DNA of 58,148 bases from Vibrio ostreicida (GTDB lineage: Bacteria > Pseudomonadota > Gammaproteobacteria > Enterobacterales > Vibrionaceae): positions 1-58,148 of the forward strand of contig NZ_JABEYA020000021.1 of assembly GCF_013074385.2 (NCBI RefSeq). Reading direction: 5' to 3'. Below, piece after piece: positions 1 through 7,939 of this stretch (positions within the stretch are counted from its first letter, which is position 1; each line of letters starts with the position of its first letter). A model generated the notes under the pieces. The model was given only the letters and a program-made list of their open reading frames with translations. It had not been told where the DNA came from and did not search any database. The translations under genes were made by a program, and so were the position numbers.

Positions 1-222
1 TTGTTCGGCTCAATGAATACTGACTTCAAAACTTATCGTTACTCGAAAGTAACAAGCAATTTTAAAGCTATTACCATTCCAACAGAATGATAATGAATTG
101 ACTGTGCCAAATAACCGAAGTCATTTGTATTGGTCACTCAGTTCATTGATACCTAAAGTGATTCAATAGAATCATTTTTGGATTATCATCAACGAGTGCC
201 CACACAGATTGATAGGTTTATA

Positions 223-234
223 TTGTTAAAGAGC
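223..234 (-). promoter_or_regulatory. boxA antitermination element of the rrn leader
   Basis: The minus-strand sequence GCTCTTTAACAA matches the E. coli rrn boxA. In that system boxA recruits NusB/S10 and makes RNA polymerase resistant to Rho. It is followed on the same strand by leader sequence that normally precedes 16S rRNA. Confidence 0.8.
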
Positions 235-276
235 GGCTCTTCTTTTGCGACTTACATCACTTTGGAAGAGGCGGCT

Positions 277-304
277 ATTCTAACGAGATAATCTTCGGTG
301 TCAA
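277..304 (-). promoter_or_regulatory. rrn promoter P2
   Basis: On the minus strand a consensus -35 TTGACA (299-304) and a -10 TAGAAT (277-282) are 16 bp apart. An A/T-rich stretch just upstream (305-345) could act as an UP element. It lies about 150 bp downstream of P1, a spacing similar to that in other gammaproteobacterial rrn operons. Confidence 0.75.
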
Positions 305-425
305 ACACTTTTTTGCATTTTTATTTTTCTTTTAAAAAATAAAGGCAAACGACTATTTTGTTAAATTAAGCCTTGTCAAACAAGCTTCGAACCCTTGTGA
401 ACTCTTGCCCTGTCGACGAGGTGGC

Positions 426-453
426 ATTATAGATATCGCGGCTAAGTTGGCAA
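426..453 (-). promoter_or_regulatory. rrn promoter P1
   Basis: On the minus strand a -35 element TTGCCA (448-453) and a perfect -10 element TATAAT (426-431) are separated by 16 bp. A GC-rich discriminator (GCCACCTCG) follows, as is typical of stringently controlled rRNA promoters. It is the upstream one of two promoters that feed the rRNA operon to the left. Confidence 0.75.
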
Positions 454-532
454 GCACTTTTATTAATTATCTCTTACTTTTTTCCCTTTCGGTCAAAAAC
501 TAAACCTAAATGCCCAAATAGCAGCCTTAATT

Positions 533-1060
533 TTACAAATCCATAAACTTTTGAGCAAATAAGGCGACTTTTTTCCAGTTGGTGTATTCCACTTCTTTGG
601 TGGTGTCTGTTTCGCCACCCGTCATTCTCATAATGAATTTAATCATCATTTTATCAAACCAGTGATATCTCGGGTAATAAAGGGCACCAGCAAACACACC
701 TATCAGTTCAGGCTTCCAAGTCGACTTGGCGAGAAACTTTCTAATATAAGCGCTACCTTCTGGTGTGTCTTTAGCCTGGTCTTCTTTTCTTGCGGTAAGG
801 TTGACACAAAAGAACGCCACCTTGTTTGACTGTAAATAACGTTGATGGCGTTCAATAAAACGATATAGATGACGATTAAGGTGACCATAGCGAATAGATG
901 CTCCAATTAGAATTCGACTATATTGGCCAACATCAATCTCCTTAACCTCATGAAGATCTTTGGTTTCAACGTCAAGCTGAGGTAATTCTTGTTCAATATA
1001 ACGTAGAATTTTTTTCGTTTGCCCCTCTCGCGAGGAGTAGAGAAATAATGCTTTAGTCAT
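533..1060 (-). CDS. hemG: Menaquinone-dependent protoporphyrinogen IX dehydrogenase
   Basis: This enzyme oxidises protoporphyrinogen IX to protoporphyrin IX, the step before iron insertion in heme synthesis, and passes electrons to the quinone pool at the inner membrane. The 175-residue protein is close to the 181 residues of E. coli HemG and has the flavodoxin fold. Its N-terminus MTKALFLYSSREGQT contains the FMN phosphate-binding loop at residues 9-15. It follows trkH by 9 nt, and its ribosome site AGGAG overlaps the trkH stop codon, so the two are probably co-transcribed. Identification rests on family resemblance and length. Confidence 0.9.
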   Translation of the reverse strand: MTKALFLYSSREGQTKKILRYIEQELPQLDVETKDLHEVKEIDVGQYSRILIGASIRYGHLNRHLYRFIERHQRYLQSNKVAFFCVNLTARKEDQAKDTPEGSAYIRKFLAKSTWKPELIGVFAGALYYPRYHWFDKMMIKFIMRMTGGETDTTKEVEYTNWKKVALFAQKFMDL

Positions 1061-1069
1061 AAAAGCTCC

Positions 1070-2527
1070 TTAGCTGCGCCAAAAAGTAGGGGTGAGAAGA
1101 ATCAATAAGGTAAATATTTCCAGCCGCCCAAATAGCATTGATACAATCAACACCCACTTTGCTTTGTCATTAACATCGCCAAAATGAAGTGCAACCTCTC
1201 CCAATCCTGGGCCCAAGTTATTAAGTGTCGCTGCGACGGCAGAAAACGCACTTAACTCCTCCATACCCGTTGCGATGAGTCCGAGCATGCACACCACAAA
1301 CACCAATGCATAGGCCGAGAAGAAGCCCCAGACTGCATCAACGACTCTTTGTGACAATGCCGTTCCGCCCACCTTTATGGTGTAAACCGCTCTTGGATGC
1401 ACTAAACGCTTAAGTTCACGTGCACCTTGCAAAGTCAGTAGCAATATCCGTATCACTTTCATTCCACCACCTGTAGAGCCAGCACAGCCCCCTATAAAGG
1501 AAGAGAACAGCAGCAATACTGGTAAAAATAGCGGCCACTCAGAAAATCCAGTAGTGGTAAAGCCTGCTGTCGTTGAAATTGACACTGTTTGGAATAAAGC
1601 CTGATCAAAAGCATCGTAAACATTGTCATACGAACGGTGGTTTAACAAAATCAGAAAGCAAACAATGAAAAGCAAACTCTGGATAAATATAAAGGCACGA
1701 AATTCTGGATCCCTCCAATAATATTTTGGATGGACGCCACCGGAAGCAAATGCGGCAAAGTGAAGTGAGTAATTACATGCTGAAATCAACAAGAACACGA
1801 CAGTAATCATGTTGATCGCATAACTATCAAAGTGTCCCATACTGGCGTCGTGCGTCGAAAAACCACCAATGGCTATCGTTGAGAAGCTGTGGCCAATGGC
1901 ATCAAAGGGAGTCATGCCTGCCATCCAGAAAGCAAGCGCGCAGGACACCGTAAGGCTGAGATATATATACCAGAGTGCTTTCGCAGTCTCGGCAATTCTT
2001 GGTGTCATCTTAGAATCTTTCACAGGGCCTGGAATCTCTGCACGGTAGAGCTGCATCCCACCGATACCAAGCACAGGGAGAATCGCGACCGCCAATACGA
2101 TAATCCCCATTCCACCAAACCATTGGAGAAATTGGCGATAAAACAATATCGCTTTAGGGAGATCGTCTAATCCGACAATCACCGTCGCACCTGTTGTCGT
2201 TAACGCAGAGAATGATTCAAAAAAAGCATCCGTTACCGACACATTGGGATTGTCAGCAATGAGCAGAGGCAAAGAACCCGCACTGCCAATAACGGTCCAG
2301 AAGAGGACAACAATAAGGAACCCATCTCGAGATTTAAGCTCATGTTTGTGATGACGATTTGGTACCCAACATATTGCCCCGCAGATAAACAAGACAAAAA
2401 AGGTCGTGATGAAAGGTACACCAGCACCGTCACGATATATTAACGCTACAAGAGCAGGGGCGAGCATTGATACACTAAAAAGCGCAAGCAATAGCCCGAC
2501 AATACGAATTATTGAACGAAACTGCAT
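1070..2527 (-). CDS. trkH: Trk system potassium uptake protein TrkH
   Basis: TrkH is the membrane channel subunit of the Trk K+ uptake system and works with the cytoplasmic NAD-binding protein TrkA, which is not in this window. The 485-residue protein is almost the length of E. coli TrkH (483). It is strongly hydrophobic and shows the four degenerate selectivity-filter repeats of the SKT family, at about residues 110-115 (TTTGAT), 219-224 (AIGGFS), 319-326 (TTAGFTTT) and 436-442 (NLGPGLG), plus the loop STGGGMK near 351. It lies between yigZ (45 nt upstream) and hemG (9 nt downstream), a likely operon. Confidence 0.93.
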   Translation of the reverse strand: MQFRSIIRIVGLLLALFSVSMLAPALVALIYRDGAGVPFITTFFVLFICGAICWVPNRHHKHELKSRDGFLIVVLFWTVIGSAGSLPLLIADNPNVSVTDAFFESFSALTTTGATVIVGLDDLPKAILFYRQFLQWFGGMGIIVLAVAILPVLGIGGMQLYRAEIPGPVKDSKMTPRIAETAKALWYIYLSLTVSCALAFWMAGMTPFDAIGHSFSTIAIGGFSTHDASMGHFDSYAINMITVVFLLISACNYSLHFAAFASGGVHPKYYWRDPEFRAFIFIQSLLFIVCFLILLNHRSYDNVYDAFDQALFQTVSISTTAGFTTTGFSEWPLFLPVLLLFSSFIGGCAGSTGGGMKVIRILLLTLQGARELKRLVHPRAVYTIKVGGTALSQRVVDAVWGFFSAYALVFVVCMLGLIATGMEELSAFSAVAATLNNLGPGLGEVALHFGDVNDKAKWVLIVSMLFGRLEIFTLLILLTPTFWRS

Positions 2528-2542
2528 GAATTGATGAGTACC

Positions 2543-2555
2543 GAAGCTAAGCTTC
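2543..2555. repeat. Short perfect palindrome between yigZ and trkH
   Basis: GAAGCT-A-AGCTTC is a 13-bp perfect palindrome in the 45-nt gap ahead of trkH. In RNA it would be a 6-bp hairpin with a one-base loop, too tight to form fully, so it may be a DNA-binding site or chance. No function is assigned. Confidence 0.3.
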
Positions 2556-2572
2556 TGACTTCCTGATTATCT

Positions 2573-3196
2573 TTATTTTCCATCTAAAGAGGTGACCGAC
2601 ACTTTAGCGCCACTTTTATTCACAATGGCCTGCTTAAAATCAGCCGTATGTCTGATCTCGATTTCCACAAACATTTTTACTTTTTCACTATAGTCAGCCT
2701 TCACTTCTTGCGCGCCAAATTGTGGCAACAACGCCTGAACCATGGAGACAAAACCATAGTCTAACTCTAGTAACAACTTTGTGGTGATCTTTTTCTCAAT
2801 TGTTTGAAGCAAACTCAGCGCTTGCTGAACACCCCCACCATAGGCTCTTACCAAGCCACCAGTGCCCAATTTTATCCCACCAGAATAACGAGTGACGACC
2901 GCTGAAATTTCTCCGACACTCATACCTTTGAGCTGAGCTAGAATAGGCTTACCCGCCGTACCCGATGGCTCACCATCATCACTAAAACCATACCTCATCG
3001 AATCTTCAGGCCTTCCCGCCACAAATCCCCAACAATTATGTCTTGCGCTTGAATGCAACATTCTTACTTTTTCTAAAAATGTTTTTGCTGCATCAATGGA
3101 AGGCGTATGTGCTAGCTGCGTAATAAACACGCTCTTTTTAATTTCTTCTTCAAATATGACCGGCTGAGCGGGAATTAAGTAGGGTTGGTCGTTCAT
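2573..3196 (-). CDS. yigZ: IMPACT/YigZ family protein
   Basis: This is a member of the UPF0029/IMPACT family, related to E. coli YigZ and eukaryotic IMPACT. The biochemical role in bacteria is not settled. The 207-residue protein has the conserved N-terminal domain (about residues 17-125), with RHNCWGF near 52-58 and DDGEPSGTAGKP near 73-84, followed by a small C-terminal domain. E. coli also places yigZ next to trkH and hemG, which supports the call. It is divergent from fadB across a 257-bp gap. Confidence 0.88.
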   Translation of the reverse strand: MNDQPYLIPAQPVIFEEEIKKSVFITQLAHTPSIDAAKTFLEKVRMLHSSARHNCWGFVAGRPEDSMRYGFSDDGEPSGTAGKPILAQLKGMSVGEISAVVTRYSGGIKLGTGGLVRAYGGGVQQALSLLQTIEKKITTKLLLELDYGFVSMVQALLPQFGAQEVKADYSEKVKMFVEIEIRHTADFKQAIVNKSGAKVSVTSLDGK

Positions 3197-3311
3197 AATT
3201 TAACGTTGATTTTCACTATCGGGTTAGCTTAGCACGACCTGAAAATAAGAACCCTCAAAAGATCCACCTTAGCGCACAATGTTAAACACTTGTTTAAAAA
3301 ATGTGTTGAAT

Positions 3312-3340
3312 TTGACCACCAGCCAGTTCAAACTGAACAT
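3312..3340 (+). promoter_or_regulatory. Candidate fadBA promoter
   Basis: A -35-like TTGACC (3312-3317) and a weak -10-like GAACAT (3335-3340) are 17 bp apart. The FadR-like site begins at the end of this -10, which would suit repression. The -10 is poor, so the exact promoter is an inference. Confidence 0.35.
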
Positions 3341-3356
3341 ACTGGTCAAACCAGAT
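3340..3356. promoter_or_regulatory. FadR-like operator in front of fadBA
   Basis: TACTGGTCAAACCAGAT closely follows the FadR consensus (a TGG-N5-CCA palindrome, best written AACTGGTCNGACCAGTT). In E. coli, FadR represses fadBA until long-chain acyl-CoA releases it, and its site overlaps the transcription start. Position and symmetry fit the same role here. Binding is inferred, not shown. Confidence 0.7.
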
Positions 3357-3367
3357 CATAATGAAGC

Positions 3368-3441
3368 GACATTTCTATATGTCATCCTAACAGGCGAATG
3401 GCTCAAGGGTGACATACGCGCAATCCCAAGATTGTATGTCA
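3368..3441 (+). promoter_or_regulatory. Two hairpins in the fadB 5' leader
   Basis: The first is GACAT/ATGTC (3368-3372 with 3379-3383). The second is larger: TGACATA (3410-3416) pairs with TATGTCA (3435-3441), and inside it CAATC (3421-3425) pairs with GATTG (3430-3434) around a CCAA loop, with CGCG as a bulge. The second ends one base before the Shine-Dalgarno region GGAGAT (3443-3448), so it could affect ribosome access. The regulatory role is inference. Confidence 0.45.
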
Positions 3442-3453
3442 TGGAGATAGATA

Positions 3454-5625
3454 ATGATTTACCAAGCTGAAACCCTACAAGTCAGGGAATTACAAGATGG
3501 CATTGCTGAGCTTAACTTCTGCTCACCAAATTCTGTCAACAAACTCGATTTAGCTACCCTCGAGTCACTCGATAAAGCACTTGATGCGCTGAGCACCCAC
3601 TCGAATCTGAAAGGCCTTTTACTAACGTCAGATAAAAATGCCTTCATCGTTGGGGCTGATATCACAGAGTTTTTAGGCCTGTTTTCTAAACAAGAATCTG
3701 AACTGGATAAATGGCTCAAATTTGCCAACAGTATCTTCAATAAACTCGAAGATCTCCCTGTCCCAACCGTATCTGTTTTAAAAGGGCATGCATTAGGGGG
3801 AGGTTGTGAGTGTGTACTGGCTACCGATATGCGTATTGGAGACAAAACCACCAGCATTGGGCTACCAGAAACAAAACTGGGCATCATGCCTGGATTTGGC
3901 GGCTGTGTGAGGTTGTCGCGCCTTATCGGAGCAGACAGTGCCATGGAGATCATTACTCAAGGTAAAGCTTGCCGTGCTGATGAAGCGCTGAAAATTGGTT
4001 TGATTGACGCTATCGTAGACCATGATGTGCTCTTTGAATCTGCGCTTGCGACCCTCACTTCCGCCATCAATGAGAAAGTAGATTGGCAGAAACGTCGCCA
4101 ACAGAAAACCGCCGCGCTTTCCCTCAGCAAGTTGGAATCGATGATGAGTTTTACGATGGCGAAGGGCTTAGTTGCCCAAAAGGCGGGGCCTCATTACCCT
4201 GCGCCAATGAAAGCCGTCATTGCCATTGAAGAAGGTGCTCGGTTAGAGCGTGACAAAGCACTGGATGTAGAACGAAAGTACTTTGTACAACTTGCTAAAT
4301 CGGAAGAAGCTAAAGCGTTAGTCGGTCTATTTCTCAACGATCAGTACATTAAAGGCATTGCGAAACAAGCGGAAAAGAGTGCCCAAAGTAGCACTGCGCG
4401 TGCCGCCGTACTCGGAGCAGGCATCATGGGAGGTGGGATAGCCTACCAATCAGCCTTAAAAGGCGTCCCAGTTTTAATGAAAGATATCGCTCAGCCTTCT
4501 CTCGATCTCGGAATGACAGAAGCGTCTAAGCTGTTGAACAAGCGCCTCTCCCAAGGTCGCATTGATGGCTTTAAGATGGCCGGAATACTTGCCTCTATTA
4601 CACCAAGCCTTCATTACTCAGGAATCGAAACATCCGACATTATTGTTGAAGCAGTTGTTGAAAACCCTAACGTTAAGGCCTCCGTATTAAGTGAAGTAGA
4701 ACACCATGTAGGTAAAGAAACGGTGATTACCTCAAATACCTCCACTATTCCTATTAATCTGCTCGCCAAATCTCTCAAGCGTCCAGAAAATTTCTGTGGT
4801 ATGCACTTTTTTAATCCTGTGCATAAAATGCCTTTGGTTGAAATTATTCGTGGCGAACATACGTCGGATGAAACCATTAACCGCGTCGTCGCGTATGCAG
4901 CCAAAATGGGAAAATCTCCCATCGTAGTCAATGACTGCCCGGGATTCTTTGTTAACCGAGTGCTTTTCCCTTACTTTGGTGGCTTTAGCAAGCTACTGAG
5001 CGATGGTGCGGATTTTACAAAAGTAGATAAAATCATGGAGCGTCAATTTGGGTGGCCTATGGGTCCTGCCTACCTCCTTGATGTCGTCGGCATCGACACA
5101 GCCCATCATGCCCAACAAGTCATGGCTCAAGGATTTCCAGAGAGAATGGCGAAAGACAACCGTGATGCCATCGACGCGCTGTATGATGCCCAAAAGTACG
5201 GCCAGAAAAATGGCAATGGATTTTATAACTACAGTATCGATAAACGCGGCAGACCCAAGAAAGCATTCAGCGAAGATATCTTGGCCGTTCTATCGGAGGT
5301 CTGCAGTGAAACGAAACAATTCGACGATCAGACCATTATCCAACGCATGATGATCCCGATGATCAACGAGGTAGTTCTGTGCTTGGAAGAAGGCATCATT
5401 GCCTCAGCACAGGAAGCCGATATGGCGTTGGTTTACGGCCTAGGCTTTCCTCCATTCCGCGGTGGCGTTTTCCGCTACCTTGATAGTGTTGGTATTGCTG
5501 AATTTGTTGCGATGGCGTCACAGTATTCATCGCTTGGCGCTATGTATCAGGTCCCTCAAATGCTGATTAACATGGCTGAGAAAGGTGAGCGTTTTTATGG
5601 CACTCAGCAACAAGGTTCTATCTAA
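3454..5625 (+). CDS. fadB: Fatty acid oxidation complex subunit alpha
   Basis: FadB is the multifunctional subunit of the aerobic beta-oxidation complex: enoyl-CoA hydratase/isomerase at the N-terminus and 3-hydroxyacyl-CoA dehydrogenase at the C-terminus. The 723 residues are close to E. coli FadB (729). Hydratase residues Glu119 (GGGCEC) and Glu139 (GLPETK) are in the expected places. The NAD-binding motif VLGAGIMGGGIA lies near residue 315, and the dehydrogenase signature FFNPVHKMPLVE is further on. The start ATG follows GGAGATAG. fadA begins 12 nt after the stop, so the two form the usual fadBA operon. Control by FadR is likely from the upstream site. Confidence 0.96.
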   Translation: MIYQAETLQVRELQDGIAELNFCSPNSVNKLDLATLESLDKALDALSTHSNLKGLLLTSDKNAFIVGADITEFLGLFSKQESELDKWLKFANSIFNKLEDLPVPTVSVLKGHALGGGCECVLATDMRIGDKTTSIGLPETKLGIMPGFGGCVRLSRLIGADSAMEIITQGKACRADEALKIGLIDAIVDHDVLFESALATLTSAINEKVDWQKRRQQKTAALSLSKLESMMSFTMAKGLVAQKAGPHYPAPMKAVIAIEEGARLERDKALDVERKYFVQLAKSEEAKALVGLFLNDQYIKGIAKQAEKSAQSSTARAAVLGAGIMGGGIAYQSALKGVPVLMKDIAQPSLDLGMTEASKLLNKRLSQGRIDGFKMAGILASITPSLHYSGIETSDIIVEAVVENPNVKASVLSEVEHHVGKETVITSNTSTIPINLLAKSLKRPENFCGMHFFNPVHKMPLVEIIRGEHTSDETINRVVAYAAKMGKSPIVVNDCPGFFVNRVLFPYFGGFSKLLSDGADFTKVDKIMERQFGWPMGPAYLLDVVGIDTAHHAQQVMAQGFPERMAKDNRDAIDALYDAQKYGQKNGNGFYNYSIDKRGRPKKAFSEDILAVLSEVCSETKQFDDQTIIQRMMIPMINEVVLCLEEGIIASAQEADMALVYGLGFPPFRGGVFRYLDSVGIAEFVAMASQYSSLGAMYQVPQMLINMAEKGERFYGTQQQGSI

Positions 5626-5637
5626 GGAGACGCCAAA

Positions 5638-6813
5638 ATGGCTATAAATACAAAAAACGTCGTCGTTGTAGATTGTCTGCGTACCCCAATGGGGCGTTCT
5701 AAAGGTGGAGCTTATCGCCACACACGTGCTGAAGACTTATCCGCACATTTGATGAAAGGCATTTTGGCACGTAACCCTCAAGTGAATCCTTCTGATATTG
5801 AAGATATTTACTGGGGTTGTGTCCAACAAACACTAGAACAAGGCTTCAACATCGCTCGAAATGCCGCACTACTCGCCGGACTGCCCATTGAAATTGGGGC
5901 TGTCACAGTCAACCGTCTGTGTGGTTCTTCAATGCAAGCCCTTCATGATGGTACTCGTGCCATCATGACTGGCGATGCAGAGATCTGTCTTATCGGTGGT
6001 GTGGAACACATGGGTCACGTACCAATGAACCATGGTGTAGACTTTCACCCCGGTATGTCAAAAAATGTCGCCAAGGCGGCGGGTATGATGGGTTTGACCG
6101 CTGAAATGCTAGGTAAACTGCATAATATCAGTCGAGAACAACAAGATGAGTTTGCGGCCCGATCCCATGCTAGAGCCCATGCCGCAACACTCGAAGGTCG
6201 CTTTAAAAACGAAATTCTACCGACAGAGGGGCACACAGCAGACGGCACTTTGTTTACGCTCGACTATGATGAAGTCATTCGACCAGATACTTCCCAAGAA
6301 GGTTTATCTCAGTTACGTCCAGCCTTTGACCCAGCTAATGGCACCGTCACTGCAGGATCGTCTTCTGCACTCTCTGATGGTGCTTCTGCCATGCTGATCA
6401 TGAGTGAAGAAAAAGCCAATCAATTGGGGTTAACAATACGAGCCCGTATTAAAGGAATGGCCATTGCGGGATGCGATCCTTCTATCATGGGTTATGGCCC
6501 CGTCCCCGCAACGAAAAAAGCGCTAAAACGAGCTGGCTTGGTTATTGAGGATATGGATGTTGTCGAGCTCAATGAAGCCTTTGCAGCACAGTCCTTACCC
6601 TGCGCCAAAGACTTAGGTCTACTTGATGTTATGGACGAGAAGGTAAACTTAAACGGCGGAGCGATCGCTCTCGGTCACCCTCTGGGCTGCTCCGGCGCTC
6701 GCATATCCACAACCCTCATCAATTTAATGGAATCCAAAGATGCCAAATATGGGTTGGCGACCATGTGTATTGGCTTAGGCCAAGGTATTGCTACTGTCTT
6801 TGAGCGCCCATAA
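5638..6813 (+). CDS. fadA: 3-ketoacyl-CoA thiolase, fatty acid oxidation complex subunit beta
   Basis: FadA carries out the last step of beta-oxidation, cleaving 3-ketoacyl-CoA to acetyl-CoA and a shortened acyl-CoA, in an alpha2beta2 complex with FadB. The 391-residue protein has the thiolase acyl-enzyme cysteine at Cys95 (NRLCGSSMQ), the His of GHPLGCSGAR, and the second catalytic Cys in CIGLGQG near the C-terminus. A strong ribosome site (AAGGAG) precedes the ATG. It is the second gene of fadBA, and a hairpin terminator follows 28 nt after the stop. Confidence 0.96.
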   Translation: MAINTKNVVVVDCLRTPMGRSKGGAYRHTRAEDLSAHLMKGILARNPQVNPSDIEDIYWGCVQQTLEQGFNIARNAALLAGLPIEIGAVTVNRLCGSSMQALHDGTRAIMTGDAEICLIGGVEHMGHVPMNHGVDFHPGMSKNVAKAAGMMGLTAEMLGKLHNISREQQDEFAARSHARAHAATLEGRFKNEILPTEGHTADGTLFTLDYDEVIRPDTSQEGLSQLRPAFDPANGTVTAGSSSALSDGASAMLIMSEEKANQLGLTIRARIKGMAIAGCDPSIMGYGPVPATKKALKRAGLVIEDMDVVELNEAFAAQSLPCAKDLGLLDVMDEKVNLNGGAIALGHPLGCSGARISTTLINLMESKDAKYGLATMCIGLGQGIATVFERP

Positions 6814-6841
6814 ACGTGAAGCAATGATTTCCTTGATACGC

Positions 6842-6868
6842 AAAGCGCCAGCTCAATGCTGGCGCTTT
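6842..6868. terminator. Bidirectional terminator between fadA and punR
   Basis: AAAGCGCCAGC and GCTGGCGCTTT form a perfect 11-bp stem around a TCAAT loop, with T-rich ends on both strands. It lies between convergent genes and probably ends both fadBA and the punR transcript. Confidence 0.85.
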
Positions 6869-6884
6869 TCATCTCTGTCTCCCA

Positions 6885-7787
6885 TCAGTATTGTAACCAA
6901 TCTATATGGAGCTGACTGGATGACCCTAAATAGTCAACCATCCACTGAATCAACTTATGGTTATCATCTTTGCGCCAGACCAAACAACACTGACTGAGCA
7001 GGTTTTCCGCAGGCAATATTTTTTCCACCAACACACCATCATCAATTAAAGGCATGGCGATATGGCGAGGCATATAGCCTATACCTATGCCATTTTTCAA
7101 ACATTCAATTGCTGTATACCAATTTGGTAACAATAAACGACGCTGTTGTGAATAGTGTTCAGTATGACGTTTCGGCAACACACTGGAGGTATCATCAAGA
7201 CAAATAGCGGGAAATTGACTGACAAAGGCTTCAGTCAGCAGCTCTTGTTGGGCACAGGGATGAGCAGGTGACATAACAAACACCCAATCTAATACACCCA
7301 TATCTTTAACGCCAAAATCGCCGCCAACGGGCACCGCCGACGTCGCTCCGATCACAATGTCAGCGCGTTCTTGAGCAATCGCCTCCCAAGAACCATTAAA
7401 CACTTCCATATTGATCTGCAACTCAGCAAACTCAAACGCCTCATAAAAGCTCTCGACCAACGGTTTCAACTTTTCTAACTTCACGACATTGTCCAACGTC
7501 AATTTTAGTGTCGATTGCCACCCATGGGCCGCTCGGCGAGTTTGAGCCTTAAGTTCTTCCATTTGTCTGAGTAGTAATCTTGCTTGAGCAATAAAAAGCT
7601 CCCCAGCTGGTGTTAATTCAACCTTTCTGGGTAAACGTCGAAATAGAACAACATCAAGATCTTTTTCTACCTGACGAACACCATAGCTGATCGCAGAAGG
7701 GACTTTGTGCAACACGTCCGCGGCGGCGGTAAAACTGCCGAGGCGAGCAACAGTATCAAGCATTTCCAATGAGGATTTTGAATACAT
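6885..7787 (-). CDS. punR: LysR-family regulator, probable PunR
   Basis: This is a 300-residue LysR-type regulator with an N-terminal winged helix-turn-helix (about residues 6-63, FTAAADVLHKVPSAISYGVR) and a C-terminal ligand-binding domain. It is divergent from a transporter resembling PunC (YdhC), the arrangement of E. coli punR-punC, where PunR activates punC in response to purine nucleosides. The call rests on that pairing as well as on sequence resemblance. LysR proteins usually also control their own gene from the shared 152-bp intergenic region. Substrate specificity here is inferred. Confidence 0.75.
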   Translation of the reverse strand: MYSKSSLEMLDTVARLGSFTAAADVLHKVPSAISYGVRQVEKDLDVVLFRRLPRKVELTPAGELFIAQARLLLRQMEELKAQTRRAAHGWQSTLKLTLDNVVKLEKLKPLVESFYEAFEFAELQINMEVFNGSWEAIAQERADIVIGATSAVPVGGDFGVKDMGVLDWVFVMSPAHPCAQQELLTEAFVSQFPAICLDDTSSVLPKRHTEHYSQQRRLLLPNWYTAIECLKNGIGIGYMPRHIAMPLIDDGVLVEKILPAENLLSQCCLVWRKDDNHKLIQWMVDYLGSSSQLHIDWLQY

Positions 7788-7811
7788 GAATTTTAGCCTT
7801 CAAAAAATTTG

Positions 7812-7827
7812 ATTGATAACCAACAAT
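7812..7827. promoter_or_regulatory. Candidate LysR-type operator between punR and punC
   Basis: ATTG-N8-CAAT is an interrupted palindrome of 16 bp, 25 bp upstream of the punR start. LysR regulators often bind such T-N11-A type sites in divergent intergenic regions. It is a plausible PunR site but no more than a candidate. Confidence 0.35.
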
Positions 7828-7939
7828 TTTAGCGTTTTATTTTATCTAAATCGAAAAATAGAATGCCATAACAAATAAATCAGGATATGACACACCAAAC
7901 CCTGAACCACTAATGATTAAATAATTTGATTGGAAAATA

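Larger units (their letters stand above)
1..460 (-). promoter_or_regulatory. Leader and promoter region of an rRNA (rrn) operon
   Basis: Read on the minus strand, this stretch has the organisation of a gammaproteobacterial rrn leader: two strong promoters, a boxA antitermination element, and then the sequence GTGTGGGCACTCGTTGATG (about 190-208) that resembles the E. coli leader just ahead of 16S rRNA. The 16S gene itself should begin just beyond position 1, outside the window. The leader is transcribed away from oriC, about 24 kb off. No protein gene is seen between 1 and 532. Confidence 0.85.

Noticed and set aside
3279..3470. 63-residue open frame in front of fadB
   Set aside because: It starts upstream of the likely promoter, spans the FadR-like site and hairpins, has no ribosome site, and runs into the fadB start.
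6788..6997. 69-residue open frame between fadA and punR
   Set aside because: It crosses the bidirectional terminator and the 3' end of punR in antisense and has no support.
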